Shown piece by piece: positions 35,052 through 43,594 of a DNA stretch of 64,000 nt (position 1 is the stretch's first letter; each line of letters opens with the position of its first letter). Source of the stretch: Leeuwenhoekiella polynyae (GTDB taxonomy: Bacteria > Bacteroidota > Bacteroidia > Flavobacteriales > Flavobacteriaceae); assembly GCF_042683665.1 (NCBI RefSeq), contig NZ_JBHUOO010000004.1, one strand, 5' to 3'. Below the pieces are notes generated by a model. It did not search any database and was not told the origin of the DNA. It saw only the letters and a list, made by a program, of their open reading frames with translations. A program made the translations under genes and the position numbers.

Positions 35052-35520
35052 TTGCGTATGGACCGAGAAACGTATTGCCCCCGCTCCCGCCAGTCTGTGA
35101 CTGGTGGCATGGTAAACTTACCCGATGTATAAAGAGTTAATCTTCAAAAGGTAATTTTTTTTATACTTTAGAAATCCTACACCAATAAATTACGCACTCC
35201 CAATAGAAAAAGGTCACCCATACTTTACTCAGTGAAACTACCCCAATAAAGCATATATACTCCCGGGATTAAGTAACTATAAAGGCAGGATGATCCCCTT
35301 ATATGCTAAAGTGCACGCCATTAGAAATTTCACATGACTATTAGGGTACGAGCCAGGACACGCATCAACAGCAATGCTATAGATCATGTCATTCCGTCTT
35401 CTATCTGTAAAAACAACGACCTCTGGAACCTGTTACCTGCTGCCAGGAATGTAAACGCTGCAAAGGCGATAAGATCCCAGCTCCAGAGCTTATAGCGCGC
35501 CAGCGTGATCATATACTGTA
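35052..35520 (+). pseudogene. HNH-gene remnant interrupted by other sequence
   Basis: The left piece (35052-35078) reads TTGCGTATGGACCGAGAAAC. It is interrupted by the 29-bp hairpin repeat and about 240 bases that I do not recognise. The HNH sequence resumes near 35351 with ATGCTATAGATCATGTCATT, AACAACGACCTCTGGAACCT and GATAAGATCCCAGCTCCAGA, ending near 35520. The IDHVIP segment is preserved at DNA level, but surrounding frames are broken. Confidence 0.7.
35080..35108. repeat. 29-bp hairpin repeat, copy 2
   Basis: This is identical to 13682-13710 and is placed inside the HNH-gene remnant. Confidence 0.75.
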
Positions 35521-35524
35521 ACTT

Positions 35525-35795
35525 TTTCTAATGGTGATAGCGCAACACAACTCCTGGCTAGGAGTAGATATCTACTGTATAAATCCCCCGATAAATGAAC
35601 TCCAAATCAGAAAGACAGGGGCAGATAGGGTTTACTGAATACCCAGAATTAAAGATAGCCTATGTACGTGTTCAAGGCTTGAGGAATATTTTTAACCAAG
35701 CAATAGCTATTAAAATAGCTTACACCAAACCAGCCCACTGATACAAAGATGAAGAGGAATCAGGTTCTAAGAGCTTCAAAACGCCAAAAATATAC
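35525..35795 (+). pseudogene. ISL3/ISAon1-like transposase remnant
   Basis: Across two frames the sequence reads PPINELQIRKTGADRV, then FTEYPELKIAYVRVQGLRNI, then FNQAIAIKIAYTKPAH, a stop, and YKDEEESGSKSFKT. The combination of a YP-(E/D)-(L/I)-K-x-AY, GLRNIFNQ and (W/stop)YKD-EESG-KSF is characteristic of ISL3-type transposases of Bacteroidota. Stops and frame changes make it non-functional, and no terminal repeats were found. Confidence 0.65.
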
Positions 35796-35815
35796 TCAGT
35801 TTTTTAATAGAGCCG

Positions 35816-37687
35816 TTACTGCTTTAGTAGAATACAGGCGCCCCCACCTGGCGCAATTTTAACATGCAATGTATCTGTCGAATTTACCGCTCTGTGCGAT
35901 GTTTTATAACTCTCATTTTGTGTACGATAATCAGCAGTATCACCATCTTGAATTATCAGAGCCTTATATGTGCCCGTATTTAAAAAAGTAAGAGGAATAT
36001 CTAATTCCCGTGAATTTTCATTTGTTGCTGCGCCTATTAGCCATGTTTTATCGCTGGCCTGCCGCGCCATCACAATATATTCGCCTATTTCACCCATAAG
36101 AGTTTTGCTTTCCAGCCAGGGCATATTTTGTGATGCAATAAATTTAAGGATTTCAGGATGTTTTTTATAACTCTCAGGGATATCGGGTATTACGGTTACC
36201 CCTGAAAAAGTAATTAACGTACGAGCAGCCTCACCAGCCAATGTGGTATTAGTAGAGTAGGCAGGACTATGAATTCTTCCGGTCTGTTTGAGGTCAGCAA
36301 GTCCATTATTCATATCAAGTGGTCCGGCAAGCATATTTACAAATACCGAGGTAACAAATGTTTTAGGCTCTAAAACAGTGCTTCCATCAAGCTGTGCCTG
36401 GCAGTATTCGCGGGTAACCGCGTTTGGAAACGTGCGCATTTGTCCATAAGGATGTACCGGGCCATCGTGAAAATCACATAATAGATGATTCTTTGCACAC
36501 AATTCGGTGATCATCCGCGTACGTTCATTCTTTTCAGCAGGACTGCCCGACATAAATCCGTATTTGATTCCTGCAGTACCCCAATCCCCATATTGTTTTA
36601 AGGTGAGATCTATCGGAAACTTACGGCCGCCCACATCATTAAGATATAGCCAAATACCTACATTCTTTGTTTTACCATACGCTATGATTTCGTGCACCTG
36701 CGATACTTTGCCACCTTTAAGCGGATCTGAATCTTTACCAAATTCAGGACCATACCAGTCGGCATCAAGTGCCAGATAGCGAATGTTGTTTTCAAAAGCG
36801 AAATCCACCATTCTTTTCCAGGAAGGAAGTGACATATCATATTTAAAACCGTCGACCTGCGCACCGGCGATCCGCCAATCCCAAACGGCGACTCCAGGTT
36901 TTACCCACGAGAAATCTAAGTCTTTTGATGGTAAAGGATTTAACAATTCTATGATATGCGAATCAACCAATTCTCCTGGCTTATTACCATACATGATAAC
37001 CTTCCAGGCATTGTTGGGTTTAGACGCGATAGTAAATAAGTTCACATTTTTTTTTGACCCCAATACTAGCGGCTCACCCCATGATAAATTAGCTTCGTGA
37101 ATAGCCATATAATTGGTATCATCTACCTTTATAGTCATTACTGGTAATCGGTTATCACTGCAGTCTGACAGTTGCTCAGGACCAATGTTGGCGTTTTCTC
37201 CGTTGTAATACCATGCGGTATAATTACCGCTGAAGTTGAACTGAGTCAAATCATCAACCGCTTCTTCTTTAGGGAAATCATATTTGAACGCTACCCCATC
37301 ATCATATGCTCTAACAATGATTTTATACGTTTTTAAATCTAATGTAAGTTCGTTATAATTTTCTGGCACAGTTGCCCTTTTCCCCCAAACCGGTTTCCAA
37401 ATAGACCTTATAGAACGAGTGGACTTACTAGTTGGTACTGGCTTACCAATACCGGTTAATCCCACTTTAGAGTTTGTAATCATCCTCTTCGAATTGGCAG
37501 TAAAGGAATAGGTGATTTCCCCATCGGGGTGGCGGGTGAATTTTAACTGTAGTCTGCTGTTTGGCGATGTGATTACCACAGGAAATATGGCCGAGCCAGA
37601 AGACACGTTAGGTACGCTATATTCACCTTTAGCCTGTAGCAAAAATGATGTAAATAGTACAAAGACAATTAAAATCTTAGTTTTCAT
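35816..37687 (-). CDS. Glycoside hydrolase family 97 (SusB-like)
   Basis: This is a secreted or periplasmic alpha-glycosidase of 623 aa. A signal peptide (MKTKILIVFVLFTSFLLQAK) is followed by a GH97 N-terminal beta-sandwich (about 30-260). The (beta/alpha)8 catalytic domain (about 265-540) contains VWDWRIAGAQVDGFKYDM, LALDADWYGPEF and DFHDGPVHPYG. A C-terminal beta domain follows. Where retaining members carry an Asp nucleophile the sequence reads GIKYGFM (about 373-379), which fits the inverting SusB-type subgroup. There is no adjacent sus-type transporter here, so its glycan is unknown. Confidence 0.9.
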   Translation of the reverse strand: MKTKILIVFVLFTSFLLQAKGEYSVPNVSSGSAIFPVVITSPNSRLQLKFTRHPDGEITYSFTANSKRMITNSKVGLTGIGKPVPTSKSTRSIRSIWKPVWGKRATVPENYNELTLDLKTYKIIVRAYDDGVAFKYDFPKEEAVDDLTQFNFSGNYTAWYYNGENANIGPEQLSDCSDNRLPVMTIKVDDTNYMAIHEANLSWGEPLVLGSKKNVNLFTIASKPNNAWKVIMYGNKPGELVDSHIIELLNPLPSKDLDFSWVKPGVAVWDWRIAGAQVDGFKYDMSLPSWKRMVDFAFENNIRYLALDADWYGPEFGKDSDPLKGGKVSQVHEIIAYGKTKNVGIWLYLNDVGGRKFPIDLTLKQYGDWGTAGIKYGFMSGSPAEKNERTRMITELCAKNHLLCDFHDGPVHPYGQMRTFPNAVTREYCQAQLDGSTVLEPKTFVTSVFVNMLAGPLDMNNGLADLKQTGRIHSPAYSTNTTLAGEAARTLITFSGVTVIPDIPESYKKHPEILKFIASQNMPWLESKTLMGEIGEYIVMARQASDKTWLIGAATNENSRELDIPLTFLNTGTYKALIIQDGDTADYRTQNESYKTSHRAVNSTDTLHVKIAPGGGACILLKQ

Positions 37688-37876
37688 AAGTTTACTTAAG
37701 TAATTCCATTTAGGGATTGAGCCACATTTCTGAAATGCTATAGGTTATTTTAGATGTATTTGGATCATTCGTGTTAATATTTTTTTCTAAAACAGTCAGA
37801 CCTATTGATCCGAATCTGGATGTGGGTAATTTACTAATAAATTCAATAGGTGAAGTAAGCTCAAAGATTCTTAACC

Positions 37877-38310
37877 GGGGCTTTGTCGGTAAGCCCGCTA
37901 TGGAGATTAGTCTGTTTTGAGCTAGATATTGGAGCTATTGGATGCTCTTGTGGTCTTGATTTTCTCCCGAGTATAGGTATCGTTTGTTAGAGGCTGTCGA
38001 AGATTTTGTTTATGGTTGATACCTTGTGCATGGACCGGGAAACGGATTGAGAATTACGCACTAGACCACCAATGGAAAAACAACGAGCTCTGAAATCTTT
38101 TACCTGCTGCTCGAAATGTAAACGCTGCTAAAAGCGATAAAATCCCAGCTCCAGAGCTTATTGAGCGACAGCGTGATCGTTATACTGGAATATTGGGAAA
38201 TCATAAGTTTAACACCTGAAAAGAACAAGGTATTACGCAGTTACAAAATAGCTGCAAGTATTTGATCAAAACCCGGGGTTTTGAGGCGTGGGAGGTGAGA
38301 GGAAGTTCAA
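37877..38310 (+). pseudogene. HNH-gene remnant with upstream repeat, second copy
   Basis: This is the same composite as 29989-30495. The upstream repeat (CTTTGTCGGTAAGCCCGCTA and GGATGCTCTTGTGGTCTTGA) is followed from about 38027 by decayed HNH sequence (TGGACCGGGAAACGGATTGA, AGCGATAAAATCCCAGCTCC and AAAACCCGGGGTTTTGAGGC). Deletions remove much of the catalytic core. The remaining 150 bases to the SDR gene hold only its promoter region. Confidence 0.72.
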
Positions 38311-38465
38311 AGTACTTGAGGTACTAGGATAATCTTAAAAATAAAGACATCAACACGTTTCCCTTTGAACCATAGGGTCACGTTTTGACTACAACATTCT
38401 TAAGTTGGGATACATGGAAGGGGATACTGTTGCAGACCTTTGCCGTATCATTAATAAATTAAACT

Positions 38466-39305
38466 ATGGATACTAAAAAAAAGTGGTTTGTCACAGGAGC
38501 TTCAAAAGGTTTGGGGCTTAACTTAGTTAAAACATTACTCAACAACGGTCATCAGGTAGCTGCGACTTCCAGAAATCTCAACGCTTTGATCGAAGCGGTC
38601 AAAACATCATCTTCAAATTTTCTACCTTTAGAAATGGATTTATTAGATGAAGATAGTGTTGCTGATGCTCTTTCAAAAACAAAAGATACCTTTGGACAAC
38701 TGGATGTGGTCGTAAATAATGCCGGTTACGGGCAACTGGGTACCTTGGAGGAACTAACCAATGCTGAGGCACGTGAGAATTTTGATGTAAATGTATTTGG
38801 CGTACTCAATGTCATTCGCAAGGCGATGCCTTTTATGCGTACACAAAAGTCTGGACATTTTATCAATATCTCATCTATAGCAGGATTTGTAGGTAGTTTT
38901 CCCGGTTGGGGAATATATTGTGCTACAAAGTATGCCTTGGCAGGTTTAACAGAATCATTTTCAGCAGAAATCAAATCATTGGGTCTTACCGCTACAGTTG
39001 TTTATCCCGGATATTTCAGGACAAACTTTTTAAATCAGGGTTCTTTAGTCTTACCCCAAAATGAGATGTCTATTTACAAGGAAGCTCGTGATTTGCAACA
39101 GGTACACTTAGATGATATTGCCGGAAATCAAACAGGAGATCCGGAAAAGGCAGCTGCAGTTTTAATGCAACTAGCAGAAATGGAACATCCGCCCTTACAT
39201 TTATTTTTAGGAACTGATGCGAACCAATATGCACAGCAAAAAATGGAGACTTTAGAAAACGAAATGGCACTTCATAAAGAATTGGCGACTGCTACAGATT
39301 ATTAA
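38466..39305 (+). CDS. Short-chain dehydrogenase (SDR)
   Basis: This is a 279-aa SDR of the 17-beta-HSD/YbbO-like classical group: TGASKGLG at 8-15, NNAGYGQLG near 85, ISSIAG near 137 and YCATK near 154. A C-terminal extension with LGTDANQYAQQKMETLENEM is shared with the SDRs at 54565 and 57877. It is 14 bp upstream of an AraC regulator and most likely co-transcribed with it. Confidence 0.92.
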   Translation: MDTKKKWFVTGASKGLGLNLVKTLLNNGHQVAATSRNLNALIEAVKTSSSNFLPLEMDLLDEDSVADALSKTKDTFGQLDVVVNNAGYGQLGTLEELTNAEARENFDVNVFGVLNVIRKAMPFMRTQKSGHFINISSIAGFVGSFPGWGIYCATKYALAGLTESFSAEIKSLGLTATVVYPGYFRTNFLNQGSLVLPQNEMSIYKEARDLQQVHLDDIAGNQTGDPEKAAAVLMQLAEMEHPPLHLFLGTDANQYAQQKMETLENEMALHKELATATDY

Positions 39306-39319
39306 TTTTCACTTTTAAA

Positions 39320-40240
39320 ATGGAGCGTAAAATAACTCACGATATACGATCGGTAAACGATTTTCATAAAGCAGCCGGACTAGAAGCTCCTCATCATCCA
39401 TTGGTGAGTTTGGTAGATTACAGCAAAGTACAGTATCAGACCACCACGAATAAGGTATGTTGGGTGCAAAATTTTTATTCCATAGGATTGAAAAGAAATC
39501 TGGAAGAGAAATTTGGATATGGACAGCAAGAATATGATTTTGATCAGGGATTGATGTCGTTTATAGCTCCTAGTCAAGTGGTTAGTTTTGAGGTGATAGA
39601 AGGCGCAGAGCAACATAAATCAGGGTGGATTCTTTGTATCCATCCTGATTTTATTTGGAACACTCCATTAGCCAAAAATATTAAACGATATGATTTTTTT
39701 GGATATGCGATTAATGAGGCTTTGTTTTTATCAAAAAGAGAAGAAGACTTGATCATCAACATTATGCAAAATATTGAACAGGAATACAATTCAAGTATTG
39801 ATACGTTTACTCAGAATATCATTATCGCACAACTGGAGGTACTACTCAACTATTCGGAAAGATTTTACCAAAGACAGTTTATTACAAGAAACAAAAACAG
39901 TCAACAAATCCTGATCAAACTGGATGAGGTTTTATCAGCTTATTTTAACAACGAAAGTCTTTTAGAAAGTGGCCTACCAAGCGTAAAGTTCATTGCAGCA
40001 CAATTGAATAGTTCACCCAATTACCTCAGTTCGTTATTAAAAACCTTGACCGGACAAAATACGCGGCAACACATCCAAAATAAGGTGATTGAAAGGGCCA
40101 AAGAGAAGCTCTCTACCACAGATGATACCATTAGCGAAATTGCTTATGAATTAGGCTTTAAACACTCCCAGTCGTTCAGTAAACTATTTATGAGCAAAAC
40201 CAAACAATCTCCTTCAGAATTTAGAGCTAGTTTTAATTAG
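39320..40240 (+). CDS. AraC-family regulator, paralogue 4
   Basis: This is a 306-aa member of the family. The sensor half has YGQQEYDFDQGLMSFIAPSQ, GWILCIHPDFIWNTPL and FFGYAINEALFLS. The DNA-binding half has VKFIAAQLNSSPNYLSSLLK and ISEIAYELGFKHSQSFSKLF. The 14-bp spacing to the SDR suggests one transcript. Its closest relatives in the window by motif wording are 8960 and 34066. Confidence 0.92.
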   Translation: MERKITHDIRSVNDFHKAAGLEAPHHPLVSLVDYSKVQYQTTTNKVCWVQNFYSIGLKRNLEEKFGYGQQEYDFDQGLMSFIAPSQVVSFEVIEGAEQHKSGWILCIHPDFIWNTPLAKNIKRYDFFGYAINEALFLSKREEDLIINIMQNIEQEYNSSIDTFTQNIIIAQLEVLLNYSERFYQRQFITRNKNSQQILIKLDEVLSAYFNNESLLESGLPSVKFIAAQLNSSPNYLSSLLKTLTGQNTRQHIQNKVIERAKEKLSTTDDTISEIAYELGFKHSQSFSKLFMSKTKQSPSEFRASFN

Positions 40241-40579
40241 AACTGCAGGAGCTAATACAAGAACTAATACTAATCTTACACCTACAACCTATTGGTTACG
40301 CAAGAGAAAAACTTCTTCGTGCCCTCTTGACAAGGACTTATAAATCCCTTGTTTTTATTCTGTATTTAAATGCCCAAGGTAGTTTACTAATATAAGCAAA
40401 GACGCTTGTGGCTTAACGGGCTCACAGTAGGGTAGGCGAATGGCTCTTGTATAGAGGTCAAGTTGGTTCTTCAAGACGAACTTATTAAATTACCTGCCGC
40501 GAGTTCTCCATACTGCAAGTATTTCATTTTATACATTCTCAGAGCTCCATTCACTCAAGATCCACCCAAGAATAGTGCA
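40241..40579. other. Gene-free stretch
   Basis: No gene is seen. A faint resemblance of the segment around 40410-40440 (CGGGCTCACAGTAGGGTAGG) to one near 51000 (TGTAGACAGTAGCGTAGGGG) may be another degraded repeat. Confidence 0.3.
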
Positions 40580-40770
40580 TAGCAAAAGTAGGGTAGCGGT
40601 ATACTAACGCTATGGGAGGTATAACGCTAAGGTTCTATTCCAATAGTTGTGGATGCCATGCTACCATTTTCAACAAACGCAATTCCTAGAAATTTACACG
40701 CTGTAATTCTAAAATAATGATATCTTTTTGGATTTGATTATGGACTTTTATAAACGAAGTACCTATTTAA
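40580..40770. repeat. Dispersed repeat of about 150-190 bp, copy 1
   Basis: The sequence from GGGAGGTATAACGCTAAGGT through CCAATAGTTGTGGATGCCAT and CAATTCCTAGAAATTTACAC to GGACTTTTATAAACGA is repeated at about 48095-48280 with a few substitutions and small deletions. The start of the unit (AGTAGGGTAGCG) also occurs at 52700. It has no coding capacity. Confidence 0.7.
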
Positions 40771-40805
40771 ACAAGCTTTGGTAAAGGTTTTGGGCTTGTT
40801 CTGTT

Positions 40806-41340
40806 TTATTTTTTTTCAAGTAACGCTGCAACAAAACGAGCTCGAAACACCTTGCTCATAGCCTTGACCGGGAACAGGTATTTCCCCTTATTCCGGGCAG
40901 ATTTCCACTTACCGTTTTTGGTGATCCCACCTCTAGGCACGATGCAATGAAGGTGGGCCTGCCTGCCGGCAAAGGCAGGGATGCAGGGACAGGTTCTGTC
41001 CCCAGGTATGCAGAATGGCACTCATCCCGGGACTCGCACATAGAAATTTAGGGTTGGATGCAAAGCAGGTAATGACCTCCCGGGCGGTTTTGAACAGCAA
41101 GTTAAAGAGCAATTTGGGTTCCTACAGGCATAAGCGGTTGAGTTCTGAAGGCAGGGTAAATACCACGTGGAAGTAAGGAACATTCAAGAGTTCTTCTTGC
41201 CGTGCCCTAATCCATTGCTCCTTGTGTGCCCTTGGCACTTCGGGCAATGGCGGTTGCGGCAACTGTGGTAGCTCAGGTGCACTGTATTACAGGATGCATT
41301 GGTGCAGCGGTGCGGCATTTGCGCTCTGTATAATGAGGTA
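40806..41340 (-). pseudogene. IS91-family transposase remnant
   Basis: On the minus strand a zinc-finger-like region reads YHSCRNRHCPKCQGHTR (about 41200-41250). It is followed in another frame by NVPYFHVVFTLPSELN, then PKLLFNLLFKTAREVITCF, and finally HLHCIVPRGGITKNGKWKSA and KGKYLFPVKAMSKVFRA. This order matches IS91-type Y2 transposases. Frame changes and a palindromic insertion (GCCTGCCTGCCGGCAAAGGC near 40959) break it. Downstream catalytic tyrosine sequence is absent. Confidence 0.78.
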
Positions 41341-41552
41341 AGATTACATCTATCTTTAAACTATAGAACACCAAATGCGGTATACAAATTAACAGCGTAA
41401 ATCAATTTTAAAACTGTAGCCATATTTTAGGACTATACCTATAAAACAACCCGTTCGCACTCAAATAATTCTATAATTAAGAGCAATTTTTATTTTTTGT
41501 AACAAATTTTAGATTCCAATACTTACCTAGCGAATTCTAAAAAAACATAAAA

Positions 41553-42419
41553 ATGAAACATTCAAAATTTATTACAGCAATCTTTTCAACCGTCTTATTT
41601 ATCAATTTTTCACAAGCACAAAAAAAAATAAAACTAGAGAATTCTATTTTATGGAAAGTAGAGCACGTAGACTTTAAAGAACCTTCTTATTTATTTGGAA
41701 CTATACACATAATGTGTGAAAATGAGTTCAAAATACCTAAAAAAGTAAGTGAAGCACTTCAAAATGTGAACGCATTAGTATTGGAAGTCAATTTATCTGA
41801 CTCAAAGGAGATGCAGGAACTTCAAAATTCAATGAGTAATCCGAAAAAAATATCGGATGAAATATCGAATGAACAATACAATGAATTAAATAAGCTTGTT
41901 ACAAAGGTCACAGGTGTAGATTTAAAAAATTACGATTCTTATGGCCTATCAGGTTTAAATTCGATTTTAATTTCTAAAATGTTGCCCTGCACTACATTCA
42001 AATCTTTTGAAAATGAAATCACATTATTAGCCAATAAAAGTGAAAAACCGATATTCAGTTTAGAAAAAGCTTCGGAACAAATTGAGATTTTAAAAAACGC
42101 TTATCCAACAGAATTTGCACTTGAACAGATTATGTTGTTCGATTCCTATAAAAAGGATTTTAATGATGCCATTTTGTTTTACAACAAAGAAGAAATTACC
42201 AAAACTGTTGACTTAATTACTAAAGAGCAATATATGGATGAAAATGCCACAAAAATAATGCAAATAGATAGAAATAAAAATTGGGTTAAAAAGATGCCAT
42301 CTATGATGAAAGAGAGAAGTAATCTCTTTGTAATAGGTGCAGGACATTTAACAAATGACTATGGTATAATCCATCTTTTAAGAGAAAAAGGATATACAGT
42401 TACGCCTGTTTTTAAATAG
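41553..42419 (+). CDS. TraB/GumN family protein
   Basis: This is a 288-aa exported protein. The signal peptide is about residues 1-23 (ITAIFSTVLFINFSQA). The family motifs are YLFGTIHIMCENEF near residue 47 and FVIGAGHLTNDYGIIHLL near 260, the two conserved Gly-His segments thought to form a metalloprotease-like site. The middle is helical. Some members act as Tiki-like metalloproteases; activity here is not known. It lies 10 bp upstream of an ECF sigma factor, so it is probably part of the same regulon. Confidence 0.87.
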   Translation: MKHSKFITAIFSTVLFINFSQAQKKIKLENSILWKVEHVDFKEPSYLFGTIHIMCENEFKIPKKVSEALQNVNALVLEVNLSDSKEMQELQNSMSNPKKISDEISNEQYNELNKLVTKVTGVDLKNYDSYGLSGLNSILISKMLPCTTFKSFENEITLLANKSEKPIFSLEKASEQIEILKNAYPTEFALEQIMLFDSYKKDFNDAILFYNKEEITKTVDLITKEQYMDENATKIMQIDRNKNWVKKMPSMMKERSNLFVIGAGHLTNDYGIIHLLREKGYTVTPVFK

Positions 42420-42429
42420 AATTTTATTG

Positions 42430-42936
42430 ATGAAAATAACAGAACAGGAATTTTTAGATTTAATCAATCAACACAAAGGTATTCTATACAAAGTTTCCAG
42501 AATGTACTTTGATAAACTTGACGACCAGCAGGATTTATTTCAAGAAATCATTTTACAAATGTGGAAGTCATTAAATTCTTTTAAAGGGAATAGTGAGTTT
42601 TCTTCGTGGATGTATAGGGTAGCTTTAAATACAGCAATTGTATTCTTTAAAAAAGAAAAACGCAAGCCTGATAAATACACATCAATAAAAGTTGAACCTA
42701 TGGAACCTGACGGATATAACACTAAAAAAGACCAGCAGTTAGTTCATTTTTATAAAGCTGTAAAAAAGTTGAACAAAATTGAAAAAGCGTTAATACTACA
42801 ATATATTGAAGGGTTTTCAGGTCAAGAAATAGCTGAAAATTTAGGGCTTTCTGAAGTAAATGTTCGTGTAAAAATAAATAGAACAAAAAGTAAATTACAA
42901 GAAATCGTAAAAAATCAAGGATATGAATTTAGATGA
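42430..42936 (+). CDS. ECF-type RNA polymerase sigma factor
   Basis: This is a 168-aa sigma-70 family protein with region 2 (DQQDLFQEIILQMWKSLNSF, then SEFSSWMYRVALNTA) and region 4 (LILQYIEGFSGQEIAENLGL). It lacks regions 1 and 3, the ECF layout. The ATG at 42430 is preferred to the TTG at 42427. Its end overlaps the following membrane-protein gene by 14 bases, the usual arrangement of an ECF sigma factor and its membrane anti-sigma partner. Confidence 0.93.
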   Translation: MKITEQEFLDLINQHKGILYKVSRMYFDKLDDQQDLFQEIILQMWKSLNSFKGNSEFSSWMYRVALNTAIVFFKKEKRKPDKYTSIKVEPMEPDGYNTKKDQQLVHFYKAVKKLNKIEKALILQYIEGFSGQEIAENLGLSEVNVRVKINRTKSKLQEIVKNQGYEFR

Positions 42937-43549
42937 TATAAAAAGTAAAATGGATTCTGATAATATGGATGATCAGACAATTCCACAGAACATTAAAGAA
43001 TTAAAAACAACTCAATTACCACTTCTCAAAGTGAGACGGAACTTAAGAAATGAAATTTTAACCCAAATATTAGTTTTTATTTGTTTTTTTTCTATCCCGA
43101 TTTTTTTGGAAATGAATGAAATTGCAAAAGGATTGTATTTTATATTGCTATTTATAATAACATTAATCACAATTACATATTTATTAAAAATGAGTACTTT
43201 CCTTAAACGTACTACAGATATATCCCTAAACTCTAAGCAGGTTCTTATAAATATATTAAACGAACTTAATTTAACTTTAGAAGTTTACAAAACCGCCATA
43301 GTATCGGGAAGTCTATTATTGCCACTTTTAGCTTTCGTGGTTTATACAGGAAAAGCTAAATTCGAAGAATCATTGTTATATGATATTATCACTTTAAATA
43401 TTGGTCCCAATTATTTAATATTATATATCGTTGGCTATTTATTAATCTCAATTTTAATTGTCTATATTACAAATTGGTGGACAAATTATCTCTATGGCAA
43501 GTATATAAAAACGATTGAGAAAACATTGGACGAAATTAATGCTGCATAA
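42923..43549 (+). CDS. Membrane protein, putative anti-sigma partner
   Basis: This is a 208-aa protein with a hydrophilic N-terminus of about 45 residues and four membrane segments (about 48-64, 70-88, 128-144 and 165-188). It overlaps the ECF sigma gene by 14 bases and so is probably its membrane-bound partner. There is no zinc-binding anti-sigma motif, so a role in sigma inhibition is inferred from context only. Confidence 0.65.
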   Translation: MNLDDIKSKMDSDNMDDQTIPQNIKELKTTQLPLLKVRRNLRNEILTQILVFICFFSIPIFLEMNEIAKGLYFILLFIITLITITYLLKMSTFLKRTTDISLNSKQVLINILNELNLTLEVYKTAIVSGSLLLPLLAFVVYTGKAKFEESLLYDIITLNIGPNYLILYIVGYLLISILIVYITNWWTNYLYGKYIKTIEKTLDEINAA

Positions 43550-43551
43550 AA

Positions 43552-43586
43552 CTGCCACAACAAACGCTAGTCGTCGCACAACCCCA
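43552..43586 (+). other. Cassette-like boundary box after the sigma operon
   Basis: GCCACAACAAACGCTAGTCG followed by TCGCACAACCCC is nearly the same as 53335-53366 (ACAACAAGCAGGTAGTCGTT, then GCACAACCCC), which follows an unrelated gene. Both occur right at the end of an AT-rich gene or operon and include a CCACAAC or CTACAAC box (the R'' consensus RYYYAAC). Confidence 0.5.
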
Positions 43587-43594
43587 TATTTTAA

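Noticed and set aside
36507..37703. Plus-strand frames overlapping the GH97 gene
   Set aside because: They are antisense shadows of a full-length conserved enzyme.
40959..41010. GC-rich palindrome inside the IS91 remnant as a CRISPR-like or regulatory site
   Set aside because: It is a single short extragenic-type palindrome (GCCTGCCTGCCGGC...) inserted in a dead transposase gene, with no spaced repeats.
40806..41041. Small minus-strand proteins near 40.8-41.0 kb
   Set aside because: They are pieces of the decayed IS91-type transposase in different frames.
42427..43549. Toxin-antitoxin reading of the overlapping sigma/membrane gene pair
   Set aside because: The first gene has clear sigma region 2 and region 4 and the second is a four-helix membrane protein, so a sigma/anti-sigma-type pair explains the overlap better.
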